From positions 124,001 through 188,000 of the forward strand of contig NZ_JAQAGY010000009.1 in assembly GCF_027533645.1 (NCBI RefSeq): DNA of 64,000 nucleotides, written 5' to 3'. Positions 1 to 7,823 of this stretch are shown here, piece by piece (position 1 is the stretch's first letter; each line of letters opens with the position of its first letter). This DNA comes from Paenibacillus caseinilyticus. Lineage in GTDB: Bacteria > Bacillota > Bacilli > Paenibacillales > NBRC-103111. Under the pieces are notes generated by a model. The model ran no database searches, was not told the DNA's origin, and worked only from the letters and a program-made list of their open reading frames with translations. Both the position numbers and the translations under genes were made by a program.

Positions 1-20
1 TACGGACAAGCCCTGTGGTA

Positions 21-126
21 CAAGATACACGGCTTCGCCGCCCTTGAAAGGACGATGCGCGTTTATAAGAAATACAAGAAGACAGGATCGGACTCTGGCT
101 GGCGAGATATAAATTCTAGTATTATC
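21..126 (+). repeat. Interspersed ~105-bp repeat, copy 1
   Basis: First of five clear copies of one intergenic element (others near 3636, 16026, 37922 and, inverted, 30215). It opens with CAAGATAMACGGCTTCGCC, has a folded head (outer arms ATAAACG/CGTTTAT, inner ACGGC-ttc-GCCGT and a GTCCTTTAAAGGAC-like palindrome) and ends in a conserved tail around GAGATATAAATTCTAGTAT. Its tail abuts the T-tract side of the terminator of the minus-strand gene at 203-934. No ORF is apparent. It could be a non-autonomous mobile repeat or a structured RNA. Confidence 0.75.
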
Positions 127-167
127 AAAAAAAAGCGGCCCCGAGACACCTTCCCGGTTGGCCGCTT
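127..167 (-). terminator. Intrinsic terminator of the phosphoesterase gene
   Basis: Stem AAGCGGCC (133-140) pairs with GGCCGCTT (160-167). On the minus strand the stem is followed by a run of T (A run at 127-134 on plus). It lies 36 bp beyond the stop of the minus-strand gene at 203. Confidence 0.8.
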
Positions 168-202
168 CTTCAGGCTATTCATTAGCTCGGATGGAGCCTG
201 AC

Positions 203-934
203 TTACTTGCTGCTGCCCCGGTAGACGGCGGTTCGAAGCTCCCCTATATAGGCTTCCAGATAAGGCATGCCGGACTCCATGGCCTGCCGCACCGACAGCT
301 CCACATCATATGGCACACGGGTGAACTGGACCGTCAGCGGGGCGGGAGTCTCGCTCTCCCATACGCCTTCCAGAATCGCATAGGAAGCCTGGGGCAGATC
401 CAGCGGATTCCCTACGCTGCCCGCATTGAATAGAAGCTTCCCGCCCAGATGCTGCATGTAAGCCTGATGAATATCCCCGTAACCGGCCGCATCGGCCGGG
501 ATGGGGCGCTGGCAGTGCTCCGAAGAATCGAACAGCGACAGACGCCGGGCGGCGTCGTCCCAGGGTTGAATCCGTTCGTACAGGCTTCGCGGTGAAGCAT
601 GGAATAGCCGGACATACTTGCCGCTCATCCAGAACTCCGCCGAGAAGGGGAGCGAGGCCAAGTAGCTCATCCGCTCTTCCCCCAGCATTGACTGATGCCA
701 CTGAACCTCCGTGATCTCGCTGGGCTTCGACATAAACTCATCCCAGTTGCCCATAACCACCCGTTCGCACCGCTCCCGGATCAGGTCTACGCAGAGGTCC
801 GAGCTGGGGCCTTTGCCAATGAGATCGCCAAGGCATATCACCCGCGCGATTCCCCGGGTATCGATATCTTCCAGTACCGCTTCCAGCGCAGGCAGATTCC
901 CATGAATGTCGGATATAACGGCGATGCGTTCCAT
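203..934 (-). CDS. Calcineurin-like metallophosphoesterase
   Basis: 243-aa cytoplasmic protein of the Metallophos_2/YfcE-like superfamily, probably a phosphodiesterase or phosphatase using two metal ions. Visible motifs in order: SDIHGN (D9, H11), CLGDLIGKGP (D37), GNWDE (N63, in the place of the usual GNHD/E), a later LFHASPRS histidine, and NAGSVGNP near the C-terminus, typical of the fold. The start at 934 is chosen over an upstream ATG in frame because GGGAGG sits 7-8 bp before it and the family motif starts at residue 7. It is a single gene closed by the terminator at 127-167. The substrate cannot be read from sequence. Confidence 0.85.
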   Translation of the reverse strand: MERIAVISDIHGNLPALEAVLEDIDTRGIARVICLGDLIGKGPSSDLCVDLIRERCERVVMGNWDEFMSKPSEITEVQWHQSMLGEERMSYLASLPFSAEFWMSGKYVRLFHASPRSLYERIQPWDDAARRLSLFDSSEHCQRPIPADAAGYGDIHQAYMQHLGGKLLFNAGSVGNPLDLPQASYAILEGVWESETPAPLTVQFTRVPYDVELSVRQAMESGMPYLEAYIGELRTAVYRGSSK

Positions 935-1104
935 AGAGCAGTCCTCCCATCGAATAACAGCAAGCATGAATCCATGAGAGTAAAATACCACAACTCCCTA
1001 AGGTTTGCCCATACCACCGCCCCGGCAGGCATCTATGTGTGCAGCAGCGCCAAAAAACACCGCACCATGGATGCGATGTTCTGCAGGGAAACCCGGAATC
1101 TCTC

Positions 1105-1521
1105 TTATCCTTGCTGGACGGCACCCGAATCCATATAGAGAACTTCCCACAGGTGGCCGTCGGGGTCCTGGAAGCTCCACGAATACATGAAGCCGTGATC
1201 TATCGGTTCGTTGGAAGGCTTGCCGCCTGCAGCCAGCGCCCGGTTCACGATGTCGTCCACCGCTTCCCTGCTCTCGGCGGACAGGGCCAGAATAACTTCC
1301 GAGCTCCGGGAAGCATCGCTGATCTCCTTGCCCGTGAAAGACTGGAACTTGCTCTCCACAAGCAGCATGACGTAGATATGCTCGCTGATCACCATACAAG
1401 TGGCTGTCTCGTCAGTGAACTGCGCATTGAATTCGAAGCCTACGGAAGTAAAAAAAGCGACAGAACGATCCAAGTCTTTTACCGGTAAATTCACAAAGAT
1501 TTGTTCGGCTCTCAGTGCCAT
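1105..1521 (-). CDS. VOC-superfamily (glyoxalase/bleomycin-resistance-like) protein
   Basis: 138 aa, the usual length of a single-domain VOC protein with two beta-alpha-beta-beta-beta modules. The N-terminal module begins FVNLPVKDLDRSVAFF and the C-terminal one ends SWSFQDPDGHLWEVLYMD, with the metal-ligand-type H and E of the second half (HLWEVLY). GAGGTGAT lies just before the ATG at 1521. It may be a lactoylglutathione-lyase-like enzyme or a metal-dependent binding protein; the reaction is not predictable. It stands alone with its own RBS, 170 bp upstream of the phosphoesterase start. Confidence 0.85.
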   Translation of the reverse strand: MALRAEQIFVNLPVKDLDRSVAFFTSVGFEFNAQFTDETATCMVISEHIYVMLLVESKFQSFTGKEISDASRSSEVILALSAESREAVDDIVNRALAAGGKPSNEPIDHGFMYSWSFQDPDGHLWEVLYMDSGAVQQG

Positions 1522-1676
1522 CGGGCATCACCTCATGGTAGGATGGTTTGCTTTCTTGCCGGCTTGTCTCTCGCTGTCTTCCTCCTAAGTATACCATGAA
1601 GGGGACGCCCGGTTTCTTACGGATTGCGGTAAGTACAGACAGGCCTGCGCCAGAACGGATCGCGGGCGCAGTCGAA

Positions 1677-1702
1677 GACCCCATCCAAGCCTGGACGGGG
1701 TC
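1677..1702 (-). terminator. Possible weak terminator of the collagen-like gene
   Basis: GACCCCATCC and GGACGGGGTC form a 10-bp stem with one G:U-type mismatch around a short loop, about 90 bp past the stop at 1795. The following U-tract on the minus strand is poor, so termination is uncertain. Confidence 0.35.
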
Positions 1703-1794
1703 CCCGGGTATTCTATGGATTCCAAGCGCCTGCTCTCCTGCATAGGGCGAAAAGAAGGTCTTACGTATGGATCGGTGTTACGTATGGATGTGTC

Positions 1795-2325
1795 TTACGT
1801 ATCAATCTCCGCCGCCGTCAGTGTTCCCTCATTGATTGTGATCGTGATATTGCCCGCTCCCGGAATGGTTCCCGTAGCACGCAGCGTATACGTATGCGTG
1901 CCTACAGCCGCCCCCATATCGCAGCAGGTCAGGGCCGTCGTGATCGGACTGTTGGCCGACACCGGCGTGTCGCTTGCCGTACATAAGACCGTCGTCCCGT
2001 CCCGGAGGATGCTGAATGCAATCGTAGGACTCGCCGCGCTGGGCGTCCATGTGGCATAGGCGGTCAGCCAGACGATGTTACCGGGTTCGTCTACCGTGAT
2101 CGTCACGGATGCCAGGTCAGCAATAGGCGCAGCCGTTGTCAGTACGATCCCGCCGAACTCCGCACATTCAAATTCGATGAAGATCCCGGAAGTACCCGGC
2201 GGTCCGGCAGGGCCTGCCGGTCCCGTCGGTCCTGTAGCGCCTGTCGGACCTGTCGGTCCCTGTGGTCCCGGAGGGCCGGGAGGGCCTGGTAATCTACCCA
2301 TAGTCGCGTTCACGCTCCTTCGCAT
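1795..2325 (-). CDS. Collagen-like (Gly-X-Y) protein, exosporium/spore-surface type
   Basis: 176 aa. Ten consecutive Gly-X-Y triplets ([15 protein letters not shown]...) occupy roughly residues 14-44. They are followed by a hydrophobic beta-rich C-terminal domain of ~130 aa with paired Cys (TALTCCD), the layout of BclA-like spore-surface glycoproteins in Bacillales. Two starts are possible: ATG at 2325 (AAGGA 9 bp upstream) or ATG at 2301 (AAGGAG 13 bp upstream). It is divergent from the YheC/YheD gene, also spore-linked in Bacillus. Just past the stop the string TACGTAA, which contains the stop codon itself, recurs twice. Spore location is inferred from family and neighbour only. Confidence 0.8.
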   Translation of the reverse strand: MRRSVNATMGRLPGPPGPPGPQGPTGPTGATGPTGPAGPAGPPGTSGIFIEFECAEFGGIVLTTAAPIADLASVTITVDEPGNIVWLTAYATWTPSAASPTIAFSILRDGTTVLCTASDTPVSANSPITTALTCCDMGAAVGTHTYTLRATGTIPGAGNITITINEGTLTAAEIDT

Positions 2326-2522
2326 GATAGAGAATCCTTGGCCCCATACGGAAGGTGATCCTTCGCCTTCCGGCTGGTATCAAGGTCTACATGAGATTCT
2401 ATGCCCGGCTGAATCGTTATATGCGCCCTCTTTTGGCCGCACAGTGTGCACCTGTCCATGCATATGCGCCATCCTCACATATGATATACAGACACCAATT
2501 GCACACGGAAGGAGGAATCCTC

Positions 2523-3557
2523 TTGAACCGGCATCCAGGCACGATCGGCATCCTGGTCGAGGACGACAAGCGAAGAAAGCCAGCCCTCCGGACCTACATG
2601 TTGCATAAGCCTGCCAGGATGAAGCTCGTATGCTTCACCCCCTCGTCTATCGACTGGAGGCGCAGACAAATCCGCTGCCTTCAGCTGAGGAACGGGAAGT
2701 GGACGGAGGGCCTCGTCCCCCTCCCCAAGCTGGTCTATAACCGCTGCTACCGGTTGGATGATGAGGTCAGAGACCGTCTCGAGCAGGCTATCGGCCCGGG
2801 GAAGCTGTTCAATCCTGCCAACCAATTCAACAAGCTGGATGTTCACCGGAGTTTGAGCCGCTGGCTCTCGCCTTACTTGCCGGACACCTGGGCTTACGAC
2901 AGAGACACCGCCGCCCGGCTGCTAAGCGTTCACAAGCTCCTCTACCTGAAGCCCTGCAACGGACATATGGGCCAAGGCGTATACCGCGTAGCGCTGCAGG
3001 ACTCAGGCGAAGTCCACGTGGCGGACCATCATACGACACCCCGGATCATCGCCGGCAGCATCGCCGGGTTTCAGGAAGAGATCGAACGCCTCATCGGCTC
3101 CACGCCTTACCTGATCCAGCAGGGAATTGAGGTGCGGCAGCTTCAGCACCGCCACTTCGATATCCGGATTCTCGCCCAAAAAAACAAAACGGGGCAATGG
3201 TCCGTAACCAATGCGGCCTCCCGGATCGCCTATCCAGGATGCTTCAATACGAGCGTCAGCGAGAAAGTGGTCTTGTCGAAAGAGGCGCTTGGCCGCCTCT
3301 ATCCTGCCTCCGCTATCAAACCGATGATGAAAACGATGTATGATATCAGCTTGCGGGCCGCTGAGATTGTAGAGATGGATATCGGCAAACCGATGTGCGA
3401 GCTGAGCGTAGATATTGCCTTGGACGGCCAGGGGCATCCCTGGATTATCGAGATGAACGGCAAGCCCCAAAAGACGATGTACGCGGAACTGCGCCACACC
3501 CGGCGAGCCGTCTATTCCCGGCCGCTGGAGTACGCGAACTATCTCAGCCGCAGGTAA
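2523..3557 (+). CDS. YheC/YheD-family endospore coat-associated protein
   Basis: 344 aa, ATP-grasp-like YheC/YheD family, in Bacillus associated with the spore coat. Recognisable stretches are [12 protein letters not shown] near the N-terminus, LVYNRCY, a region around [34 protein letters not shown] (nucleotide-binding-like loop) and a C-terminal [24 protein letters not shown] resembling the ATP-grasp metal-binding strand. I chose the TTG at 2523: GGAAGGAGGA lies about 7 bp before it and the family similarity begins right after, whereas the open frame upstream (to 2355) has no family likeness. Divergent from the collagen-like gene. Biochemical activity is not established for the family. Confidence 0.85.
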   Translation: MNRHPGTIGILVEDDKRRKPALRTYMLHKPARMKLVCFTPSSIDWRRRQIRCLQLRNGKWTEGLVPLPKLVYNRCYRLDDEVRDRLEQAIGPGKLFNPANQFNKLDVHRSLSRWLSPYLPDTWAYDRDTAARLLSVHKLLYLKPCNGHMGQGVYRVALQDSGEVHVADHHTTPRIIAGSIAGFQEEIERLIGSTPYLIQQGIEVRQLQHRHFDIRILAQKNKTGQWSVTNAASRIAYPGCFNTSVSEKVVLSKEALGRLYPASAIKPMMKTMYDISLRAAEIVEMDIGKPMCELSVDIALDGQGHPWIIEMNGKPQKTMYAELRHTRRAVYSRPLEYANYLSRR

Positions 3558-3635
3558 GGCACTGCAGATACCCCAGTATATGGGTAGATGCTTGGCAAGG
3601 TTACACGCCCGGATTTACTTGTGAAGAACAATACG

Positions 3636-3735
3636 CAAGATAAACGGCTTCGCCGTCCTTTAAGGACGGGCGCGTTTATTAGATATGTAAGATGACAGGA
3701 TCGAGCTCTGGCGAGATATAAATTCTTAGCTATCA
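3636..3735 (+). repeat. Interspersed ~105-bp repeat, copy 2
   Basis: Same element as at 21-126: CAAGATAAACGGCTTCGCCG at its head, a GTCCTTTAAGGAC segment, GATCGAGCTCTGGCGAGAT and an ATAAATTCT tail. Again its tail runs directly into a terminator-like hairpin (3741-3763). Confidence 0.8.
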
Positions 3736-3766
3736 AGAAAAAGAGGCACACGTCGTGCCTCTTCTT
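3736..3766. terminator. Bidirectional terminator-like hairpin
   Basis: AAGAGGCAC (3741-3749) pairs with GTGCCTCTT (3755-3763). A-rich on the left and T-rich on the right. It would end plus-strand transcription from the YheC/YheD gene; no minus-strand gene lies upstream of it. Confidence 0.65.
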
Positions 3767-3830
3767 TGGCATGGGGGACACATCGCAAGGCTGCCGCGTC
3801 TCGCAGGAAATATTTTATTGTATACATCCC

Positions 3831-3864
3831 TGACAGACTGTTGTCACCATCCCCGGCTTATAAT
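3831..3864 (+). promoter_or_regulatory. Candidate promoter with inverted-repeat operator before the DinB gene
   Basis: TATAAT lies at 3859-3864. A perfect inverted repeat TGACA-N6-TGTCA (3831-3846) covers the -35 area; no -35 hexamer has good spacing (TTGTCA is only 12 bp from the -10). This suggests a regulated promoter rather than a strong constitutive one. Confidence 0.4.
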
Positions 3865-3915
3865 AGGAACATAAGGCTCGAATGGAAGCCGCCTAGCCCC
3901 AAAGGAGATGTGACT

Positions 3916-4452
3916 ATGACCTGTGCTGCTACGATGTACCAATACCATATTTGGGCCAACCGGACCCTGCTCGGCCGGCTGGACGAACTGCCCCAAGATG
4001 TCTACACCCAGGAGATCCGCAGCATCTTCCCCACGGTCTCCAAAGCCATGGCGCATATCTATACGACGGATTGTGCCTGGCTGAGCATCATGGACGGGAA
4101 GTCGATGAACGATGCCATAGCGGCCAGCGCCAGCATCCAAGCGGACGCGGAGCAGCGGAACGCCACAGAGCTGTCATCCCTGTTCGGCAGCTTGTCCGCG
4201 CAGTATGCCTCCTTCTTCGGTCGCGAGCCCGACTTGGAGAAGAAGCTCCTGCTCGATAATCCGTATGCCGGCATCCGGGAAACGAGTTTGTCCGAGATGG
4301 TGCTCCAAGTGGTGAACCACGGGACATATCACCGGGGGAACGTGTCGGCGATGCTCCGCCAGATGGGTCACGCCTCCACCATGACCGAGTATGCGCTCTT
4401 CTGGTATGCGGGCGGTTCGCCGGCTGAGGAACAAGGAGCTCCTGCTGTCTAA
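3916..4452 (+). CDS. DinB-family protein (four-helix metal-binding)
   Basis: 178 aa, the DinB/YfiT-like fold, a cytoplasmic helical bundle that usually binds a metal through three histidines. Likely ligands are H47 (KAMAHIYTTD), H135 and H139 (VVNHGTYHRGN), in the expected helix positions. The ATG at 3916 is preceded by AAAGGAGATG at good spacing; the open frame upstream (to 3766) lacks family similarity. A strong terminator follows at 4472. DinB members include thiol-S-transferases and damage-inducible proteins of unknown role, so no reaction is claimed. Confidence 0.85.
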   Translation: MTCAATMYQYHIWANRTLLGRLDELPQDVYTQEIRSIFPTVSKAMAHIYTTDCAWLSIMDGKSMNDAIAASASIQADAEQRNATELSSLFGSLSAQYASFFGREPDLEKKLLLDNPYAGIRETSLSEMVLQVVNHGTYHRGNVSAMLRQMGHASTMTEYALFWYAGGSPAEEQGAPAV

Positions 4453-4471
4453 AGAGGGTGAAGATAGACAC

Positions 4472-4514
4472 GAAGAAGAAGCCGGTGCAGCGTGCTGCCG
4501 GCTTCTTCTTCTGT
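4472..4514 (+). terminator. Intrinsic terminator of the DinB gene
   Basis: GAAGAAGAAGCCGG (4472-4485) pairs perfectly with CCGGCTTCTTCTTC (4498-4511), 20 bp after the stop. Confidence 0.8.
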
Positions 4515-4781
4515 GCCCGGTCGGTCCGGCCCTATGGGCCGCGGGCTGCGGCGTTACGTCCTCTCCTCATACCCATGCCTCGTTCCGATCGACAGCTCGC
4601 CCAGGACAAATAATTCGTACATTGATCTGTTGGCCTCCATCCTCTCTGGCTGCGGCACACTCTCCGAAGCCAGCGTACCTATCCATTCTATTATGGGAAG
4701 CCTCCCTAAGCCAAGTCCGCTTACCCTCGGCCCAGATCGTCACATGGAGGCCCTAAGCCTCCCTCCTCTCCCTTCCATAGA
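4515..4781. other. Intergenic stretch without a recognised gene
   Basis: Short overlapping open frames occur on plus, but none has a good RBS or family likeness. It separates the DinB terminator from the terminator of the minus-strand DoxX/MFS operon. Confidence 0.5.
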
Positions 4782-4813
4782 AAAGAACGGCCCCGGGAAT
4801 GGGCCGTTCTTCA
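4782..4813 (-). terminator. Terminator of the MFS-DoxX operon
   Basis: AAGAACGGCCC pairs with GGGCCGTTCTT around a short loop. On the minus strand it is followed by TTTTCTA, 26 bp beyond the DoxX stop. Confidence 0.8.
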
Positions 4814-4838
4814 GAAGCGATGCAGCGGGGCCGGCGAG

Positions 4839-5261
4839 TTATCCCCGGAGGGAGGCGCCGCCCGTCCCCTTCGACGCTTTGGCTCTCAGGAGCGGACGGT
4901 AGCTGTCCAGATAGCCGAAGAGAAGGAAGACGTTCATGAGAAACAGGACGAGCGCGGGAAGCATTCCGGCCGGTTCGAGGAATAGATGGAAGAGCAGCAT
5001 GTTCAGCGAGATCGGAACGAACAGGACGAGCGCCAGAGGTACGAACCGTCCCGTCAGCATCGACAACCCAACCAGCCCTTTCAGCAGCGTCACGATAAAG
5101 AGAATATAGCCGGCACCCGTCAGCCCCGCCATGAATTGCTTGGCCGCCTCGGGGTAATTGGCGGGGACGGAGGCTTCGATGAAGAAGCTCATCACCGCAA
5201 AGGCAAGCAGGAAGATCCCAAATAGCACCCTTACCACCAATACCGCTTTGTTCATTTCCAT
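4839..5261 (-). CDS. DoxX-family membrane protein
   Basis: 140 aa with four hydrophobic segments (about residues 6-27, 46-66, 73-95 and 100-118), the DoxX/DoxD layout. The N-terminal VVRVLFGIFLLAFAVMSF and the central TGAGYILFIVTLLKGLVGLSML are typical. RBS AAGGAG is encoded within the last codons of the upstream MFS gene, whose TGA stop is immediately followed by this ATG at 5261, so the two should be translationally coupled. DoxX proteins are linked to redox or quinone stress but the role here is unknown. Regulation is probably by the TetR gene at 6558. Confidence 0.8.
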   Translation of the reverse strand: MEMNKAVLVVRVLFGIFLLAFAVMSFFIEASVPANYPEAAKQFMAGLTGAGYILFIVTLLKGLVGLSMLTGRFVPLALVLFVPISLNMLLFHLFLEPAGMLPALVLFLMNVFLLFGYLDSYRPLLRAKASKGTGGASLRG

Positions 5262-6443
5262 TCACACTCCTTCGGTCGTTTGGATTATAGGATCGCTCTC
5301 TTGTACGGGGACCCGGTGCTTCAGCATCCGGCTCACGAAGACAGCGGCTATGAAGAGGGATACGGCGGCCGAGACCGCGCTGATGAGGAACAAGGACGGG
5401 TACCCGAGGTATTGGGATACCCATCCGAGACCGATGGAGCCCAGCCCGATGCCCAGGTCGAACGCGGTCAGGAACGAGGCGTTCGCCGCTCCCTTGCGCT
5501 CCGGGTGGGCCATCCGGAGCACGGCCGCTTGAAGGGCCGGCTGCGATGCGCCTGTGCCCATTCCGTAGAGTACCGCAGCGGTGATCACGCCGGTCAGGCC
5601 GCCGGCGTTCCCAAGCACGACCAGGGCGGCGACCGTCAGGCCAAGGCCTGGTACGATCACGGCCAATTCGCCGCGCCGGTCCGACAGCGAGCCGGCCAGC
5701 GGGCGGATCAAGGTCAGCGTGATCGCATAGATCAGGAAGAAATGCCCCGCGTTCACACCGATGGACCCCGCAAAGAGCGGCAGGAAGGTTGTCACGCCTC
5801 CATAGGCGACGGCAAGGAAGAAGACGCCGGCGGCGATGGGGGCAAGCGACTTGTCGAAGAATACCATCCGCGCGGCCGCCTTAGGCCGAAACGGAATGCG
5901 GGCACCCAACGCCAGAAGGATCGAGACGGCGGACAGAGCCGCAGCGAATGCGAATAAATACGGATAGGAGAAATGCTCCAGCACCCACAATCCGAGCAAT
6001 GGCCCGACCGCCATGGCAACCGTCATGGCCGTCCCCGACCAGCCCATGCCTTCCGCACGCCGGGAAGCCGGAATGCTGTCCGTGATCGAGGTGAAGATGG
6101 AAGTGGTCGTCACGGCCCAGCTTACGCCATGGAGCATCCGCAGCAGCATCAGCGCCGCAATGCCCGCCGCCCAGTCGTAGAGCACCATGCAGAGCGTGAA
6201 CGCCGCCAGCCCCCAGAGGATGAACAGGCGTCTGCCGTACCGGTCCAGCAGGGCGCCGACCAGCGGCCGGAAGGCTACTGCGGCGATCGTGAAGGCACCG
6301 GCGGCCAGGCCGATCTGGCTGTCTGTGCCGCCCAGCTTCTGGATGTAAAGAGGCAGTGTCGGCAGCAGCAGATAAAATCCGGTGCCGAGAAACAGCATTG
6401 CCAAGGTCAATACAATGAAAGGTTTCGTCCATAACCGATCCAT
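5262..6443 (-). CDS. Major facilitator superfamily transporter
   Basis: 393 aa with about 12 membrane segments. The loop 2-3 signature RPLVGALLDRYGRRLFI and a second-half LIRPLAGSLSDRRGEL are the MFS G-x-x-x-D-R-x-G-R/K motifs. The start at 6443 has GGAGGAGGG 6-7 bp upstream and places MDRLWTKPF before the first helix; the open frame extends 10 codons further without an RBS. First gene of an operon with the DoxX gene. A 20-bp operator-like site at 6522-6541 in its promoter region matches one before the adjacent TetR gene, so a TetR-controlled efflux pump is the best inference. Substrate unknown. Confidence 0.85.
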   Translation of the reverse strand: MDRLWTKPFIVLTLAMLFLGTGFYLLLPTLPLYIQKLGGTDSQIGLAAGAFTIAAVAFRPLVGALLDRYGRRLFILWGLAAFTLCMVLYDWAAGIAALMLLRMLHGVSWAVTTTSIFTSITDSIPASRRAEGMGWSGTAMTVAMAVGPLLGLWVLEHFSYPYLFAFAAALSAVSILLALGARIPFRPKAAARMVFFDKSLAPIAAGVFFLAVAYGGVTTFLPLFAGSIGVNAGHFFLIYAITLTLIRPLAGSLSDRRGELAVIVPGLGLTVAALVVLGNAGGLTGVITAAVLYGMGTGASQPALQAAVLRMAHPERKGAANASFLTAFDLGIGLGSIGLGWVSQYLGYPSLFLISAVSAAVSLFIAAVFVSRMLKHRVPVQESDPIIQTTEGV

Positions 6444-6521
6444 CTTATCCCTCCTCCAACTGCGTAAGCACATTTTTCCATTTTTACCGTATGATTACCC
6501 GAAGTGTTCTATGCAGAATGT

Positions 6522-6541
6522 CTGTCAGCACTGACTGTCAT
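6522..6541. promoter_or_regulatory. Candidate TetR operator upstream of the MFS operon
   Basis: 20-bp site sharing TGTCAG-N5-ACTGTCAT with a site at 7171-7190 in front of the TetR gene. It sits between the TetR 3' end and the MFS start, where the MFS promoter must lie. Confidence 0.5.
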
Positions 6542-6550
6542 TCAAGCCTT

Positions 6551-6577
6551 AAAAAAACTAGAGAGCCCCCCCTCTAG
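6551..6577 (-). terminator. Terminator overlapping the TetR stop codon
   Basis: CTAGAG and CTCTAG form the stem (6558-6577) with a C/G-rich loop, followed on the minus strand by seven T (6551-6557). The TAG stop of the TetR gene is part of the stem. Confidence 0.7.
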
Positions 6578-7148
6578 CAAAAATCTCCACGCTCTCTTCG
6601 ATGAACCCTTCGAGTGTGATGCCTGCGAACGCACCGCCGTTCTCCAGGTTGTTCATGAAGGCCCCGAACTGCATCATCAGGAAGGCCGCGGCCTGGAGCT
6701 CCGGATTCGGCACCACAGCCTTCCCCTTCCCGGTCATGGTCCTAAAATACTCGGTCAACCCCTCCATGAACTGCTGGGGATGCTTCCGTGTCATTTCCTG
6801 AAAGCCCGGCAGATGCCCTTCGTCCTTGATGCTGATCATAATCATCTTGCGGTTGCGGTTCATGAGGTCATGATACGTCCGGGAGATCAGACGCAGGTCC
6901 TGCCGCAGGTCTCCCACCAGCCTCTCCGCGAAAAGCTTCTTCATCTCCTCCCCATAGTGATACCGGTCGAACGCGGACTCCAGCAGATGCCGCTTCGTGC
7001 CGAACCGCCGGAACAGGGTTTTCTCGCTGAGTCCCGCGGCGGCTGCAATTTCCTTGGTCGATACGCCGTTGTATCCTTTGTCCGCTATAAGATCGATGGC
7101 CGCGAGCAGCAGCTTATCGTCGCTGCCCAGAGGGGTACTGCCGTTCAT
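6558..7148 (-). CDS. TetR/AcrR-family transcriptional regulator
   Basis: 196 aa. An N-terminal helix-turn-helix of ~50 residues is clear (LLAAIDLIADKGYNGVSTKE, AGLSEKTLFRRFGTKRHLLE); the rest is a helical ligand domain. I place the start at 7148, where GGAGGA lies 7 bp upstream, rather than at two earlier in-frame ATGs that lack an RBS. It is upstream of and co-oriented with the MFS/DoxX genes but separated from them by its own terminator. A near-perfect 20-bp palindrome (7171-7190) in its own leader suggests autorepression. Ligand unknown. Confidence 0.85.
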   Translation of the reverse strand: MNGSTPLGSDDKLLLAAIDLIADKGYNGVSTKEIAAAAGLSEKTLFRRFGTKRHLLESAFDRYHYGEEMKKLFAERLVGDLRQDLRLISRTYHDLMNRNRKMIMISIKDEGHLPGFQEMTRKHPQQFMEGLTEYFRTMTGKGKAVVPNPELQAAAFLMMQFGAFMNNLENGGAFAGITLEGFIEESVEIFARGGAL

Positions 7149-7170
7149 ATGCTGTTCCTCCATTCCTGCA

Positions 7171-7190
7171 ATGTCAGTGATCACTGTCAT
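7171..7190. promoter_or_regulatory. Candidate TetR autoregulatory operator
   Basis: ATGTCAGTGATCACTGTCAT is a palindrome with one mismatched pair (perfect core CAGTGATCACTG). It lies 22 bp upstream of the TetR start codon and shares its half-sites with 6522-6541. Confidence 0.55.
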
Positions 7191-7265
7191 CCATCTTATG
7201 CCAAATGGTGCATAGCGTCAATAGGAGGACGCCCGATGTTTCAACACTACCGGATGGGGGTAATG

Positions 7266-7299
7266 ATCCTATAAACAACTTCGCTGTTTATTTTGGATC
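7266..7299. other. Hairpin GATCC-ATAAACA / TGTTTAT-GGATC
   Basis: Perfect 7-bp inner arms (7271-7277, 7285-7291) and 5-bp outer arms (7266-7270, 7295-7299). The ATAAAC...GTTTAT head resembles the head of the interspersed repeat, and GTCATCTTGTA follows, so a worn repeat relic is possible; a terminator is an alternative. Confidence 0.35.
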
Positions 7300-7359
7300 A
7301 TGGCCGGTCATCTTGTACTACATTCGCTCCTGCATCATATATGTAAGTAAAGGAGAGTG

Positions 7360-7503
7360 ATGGTTGTCATGGATGATAAGTCAATGTACATCGTAACGGT
7401 AGACGATCAGGATCACTGCTTTGACACGTACGCCGAGTTCTGCAACTTCATGTCGGACAACAGTCAGGCCGTCATCAAGTGTATCGAGAAACGGGAAGAT
7501 TAG
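7360..7503 (+). CDS. Small 47-aa protein
   Basis: Short reading frame beginning MVVMDDKSMYIVTVDDQDHC and ending with a charged IEKRED. AAAGGAG lies 4 bp before the ATG at 7360; an internal ATG at 7369 has wider spacing. It is acidic with three Cys and looks like a small soluble protein. A strong terminator follows 60 bp later, supporting a real transcript. I do not recognise the family. Confidence 0.65.
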   Translation: MVVMDDKSMYIVTVDDQDHCFDTYAEFCNFMSDNSQAVIKCIEKRED

Positions 7504-7563
7504 ACGCGCCTGCATCCCTCCGGCCGAAGATCTTCTCGCCCGCCCGTTCCCCCCACCCTCTAT

Positions 7564-7606
7564 AAGGCTTAGCCGGCTTCGAAACTGAAGCGGCTAAGCC
7601 TTTTTT
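7564..7606 (+). terminator. Intrinsic terminator of the 47-aa gene
   Basis: AAGGCTTAGCCG pairs with CGGCTAAGCCTT and is followed by TTTTTT. Confidence 0.9.
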
Positions 7607-7733
7607 GGTGTGCCTTCAGGTTTTCTTAAGATAGATCTGCCCCCGCCCCAAGCAGGGTAGAAATGTAATCATGTCCTTGTGACGCTTGTCAAACCAATTC
7701 ATGATCTTTCGTAACTAGGAAACGTGACGGTAC

Positions 7734-7802
7734 ATGAGTGACAATCGGATGAAGCGATTGACGCATGGTGCGTTGGCGGATCAATCTTGCTTTTCCAAAT
7801 AA
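7734..7802 (+). promoter_or_regulatory. Possible leader ORF and attenuator before the esterase-like gene
   Basis: A 22-codon ORF (7734-7802, starting MSDNRMKR) overlaps two mutually exclusive hairpins. CAATCG (7742-7747) can pair with CGATTG (7755-7760). Alternatively GATTGA (7756-7761) can pair with TCAATC (7781-7786), enclosing ACGCA-tgg-TGCGT and followed by TTGCTTTT like a weak terminator. This is the geometry of ribosome-dependent attenuation, but the leader RBS is weak, so it is a hypothesis. Confidence 0.35.
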
Positions 7803-7823
7803 CTCAACAGAGGTGGAAACAGA

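Noticed and set aside
1741..1800. Three near-direct copies of TACGTAA around the collagen-like gene stop
   Set aside because: Probably minor slippage duplication of the gene end; too short to support a function.
4391..4902. Plus-strand frames of 121 and 136 codons after the DinB gene
   Set aside because: They run through two terminators and into the antisense of the DoxX gene; no RBS or family likeness.
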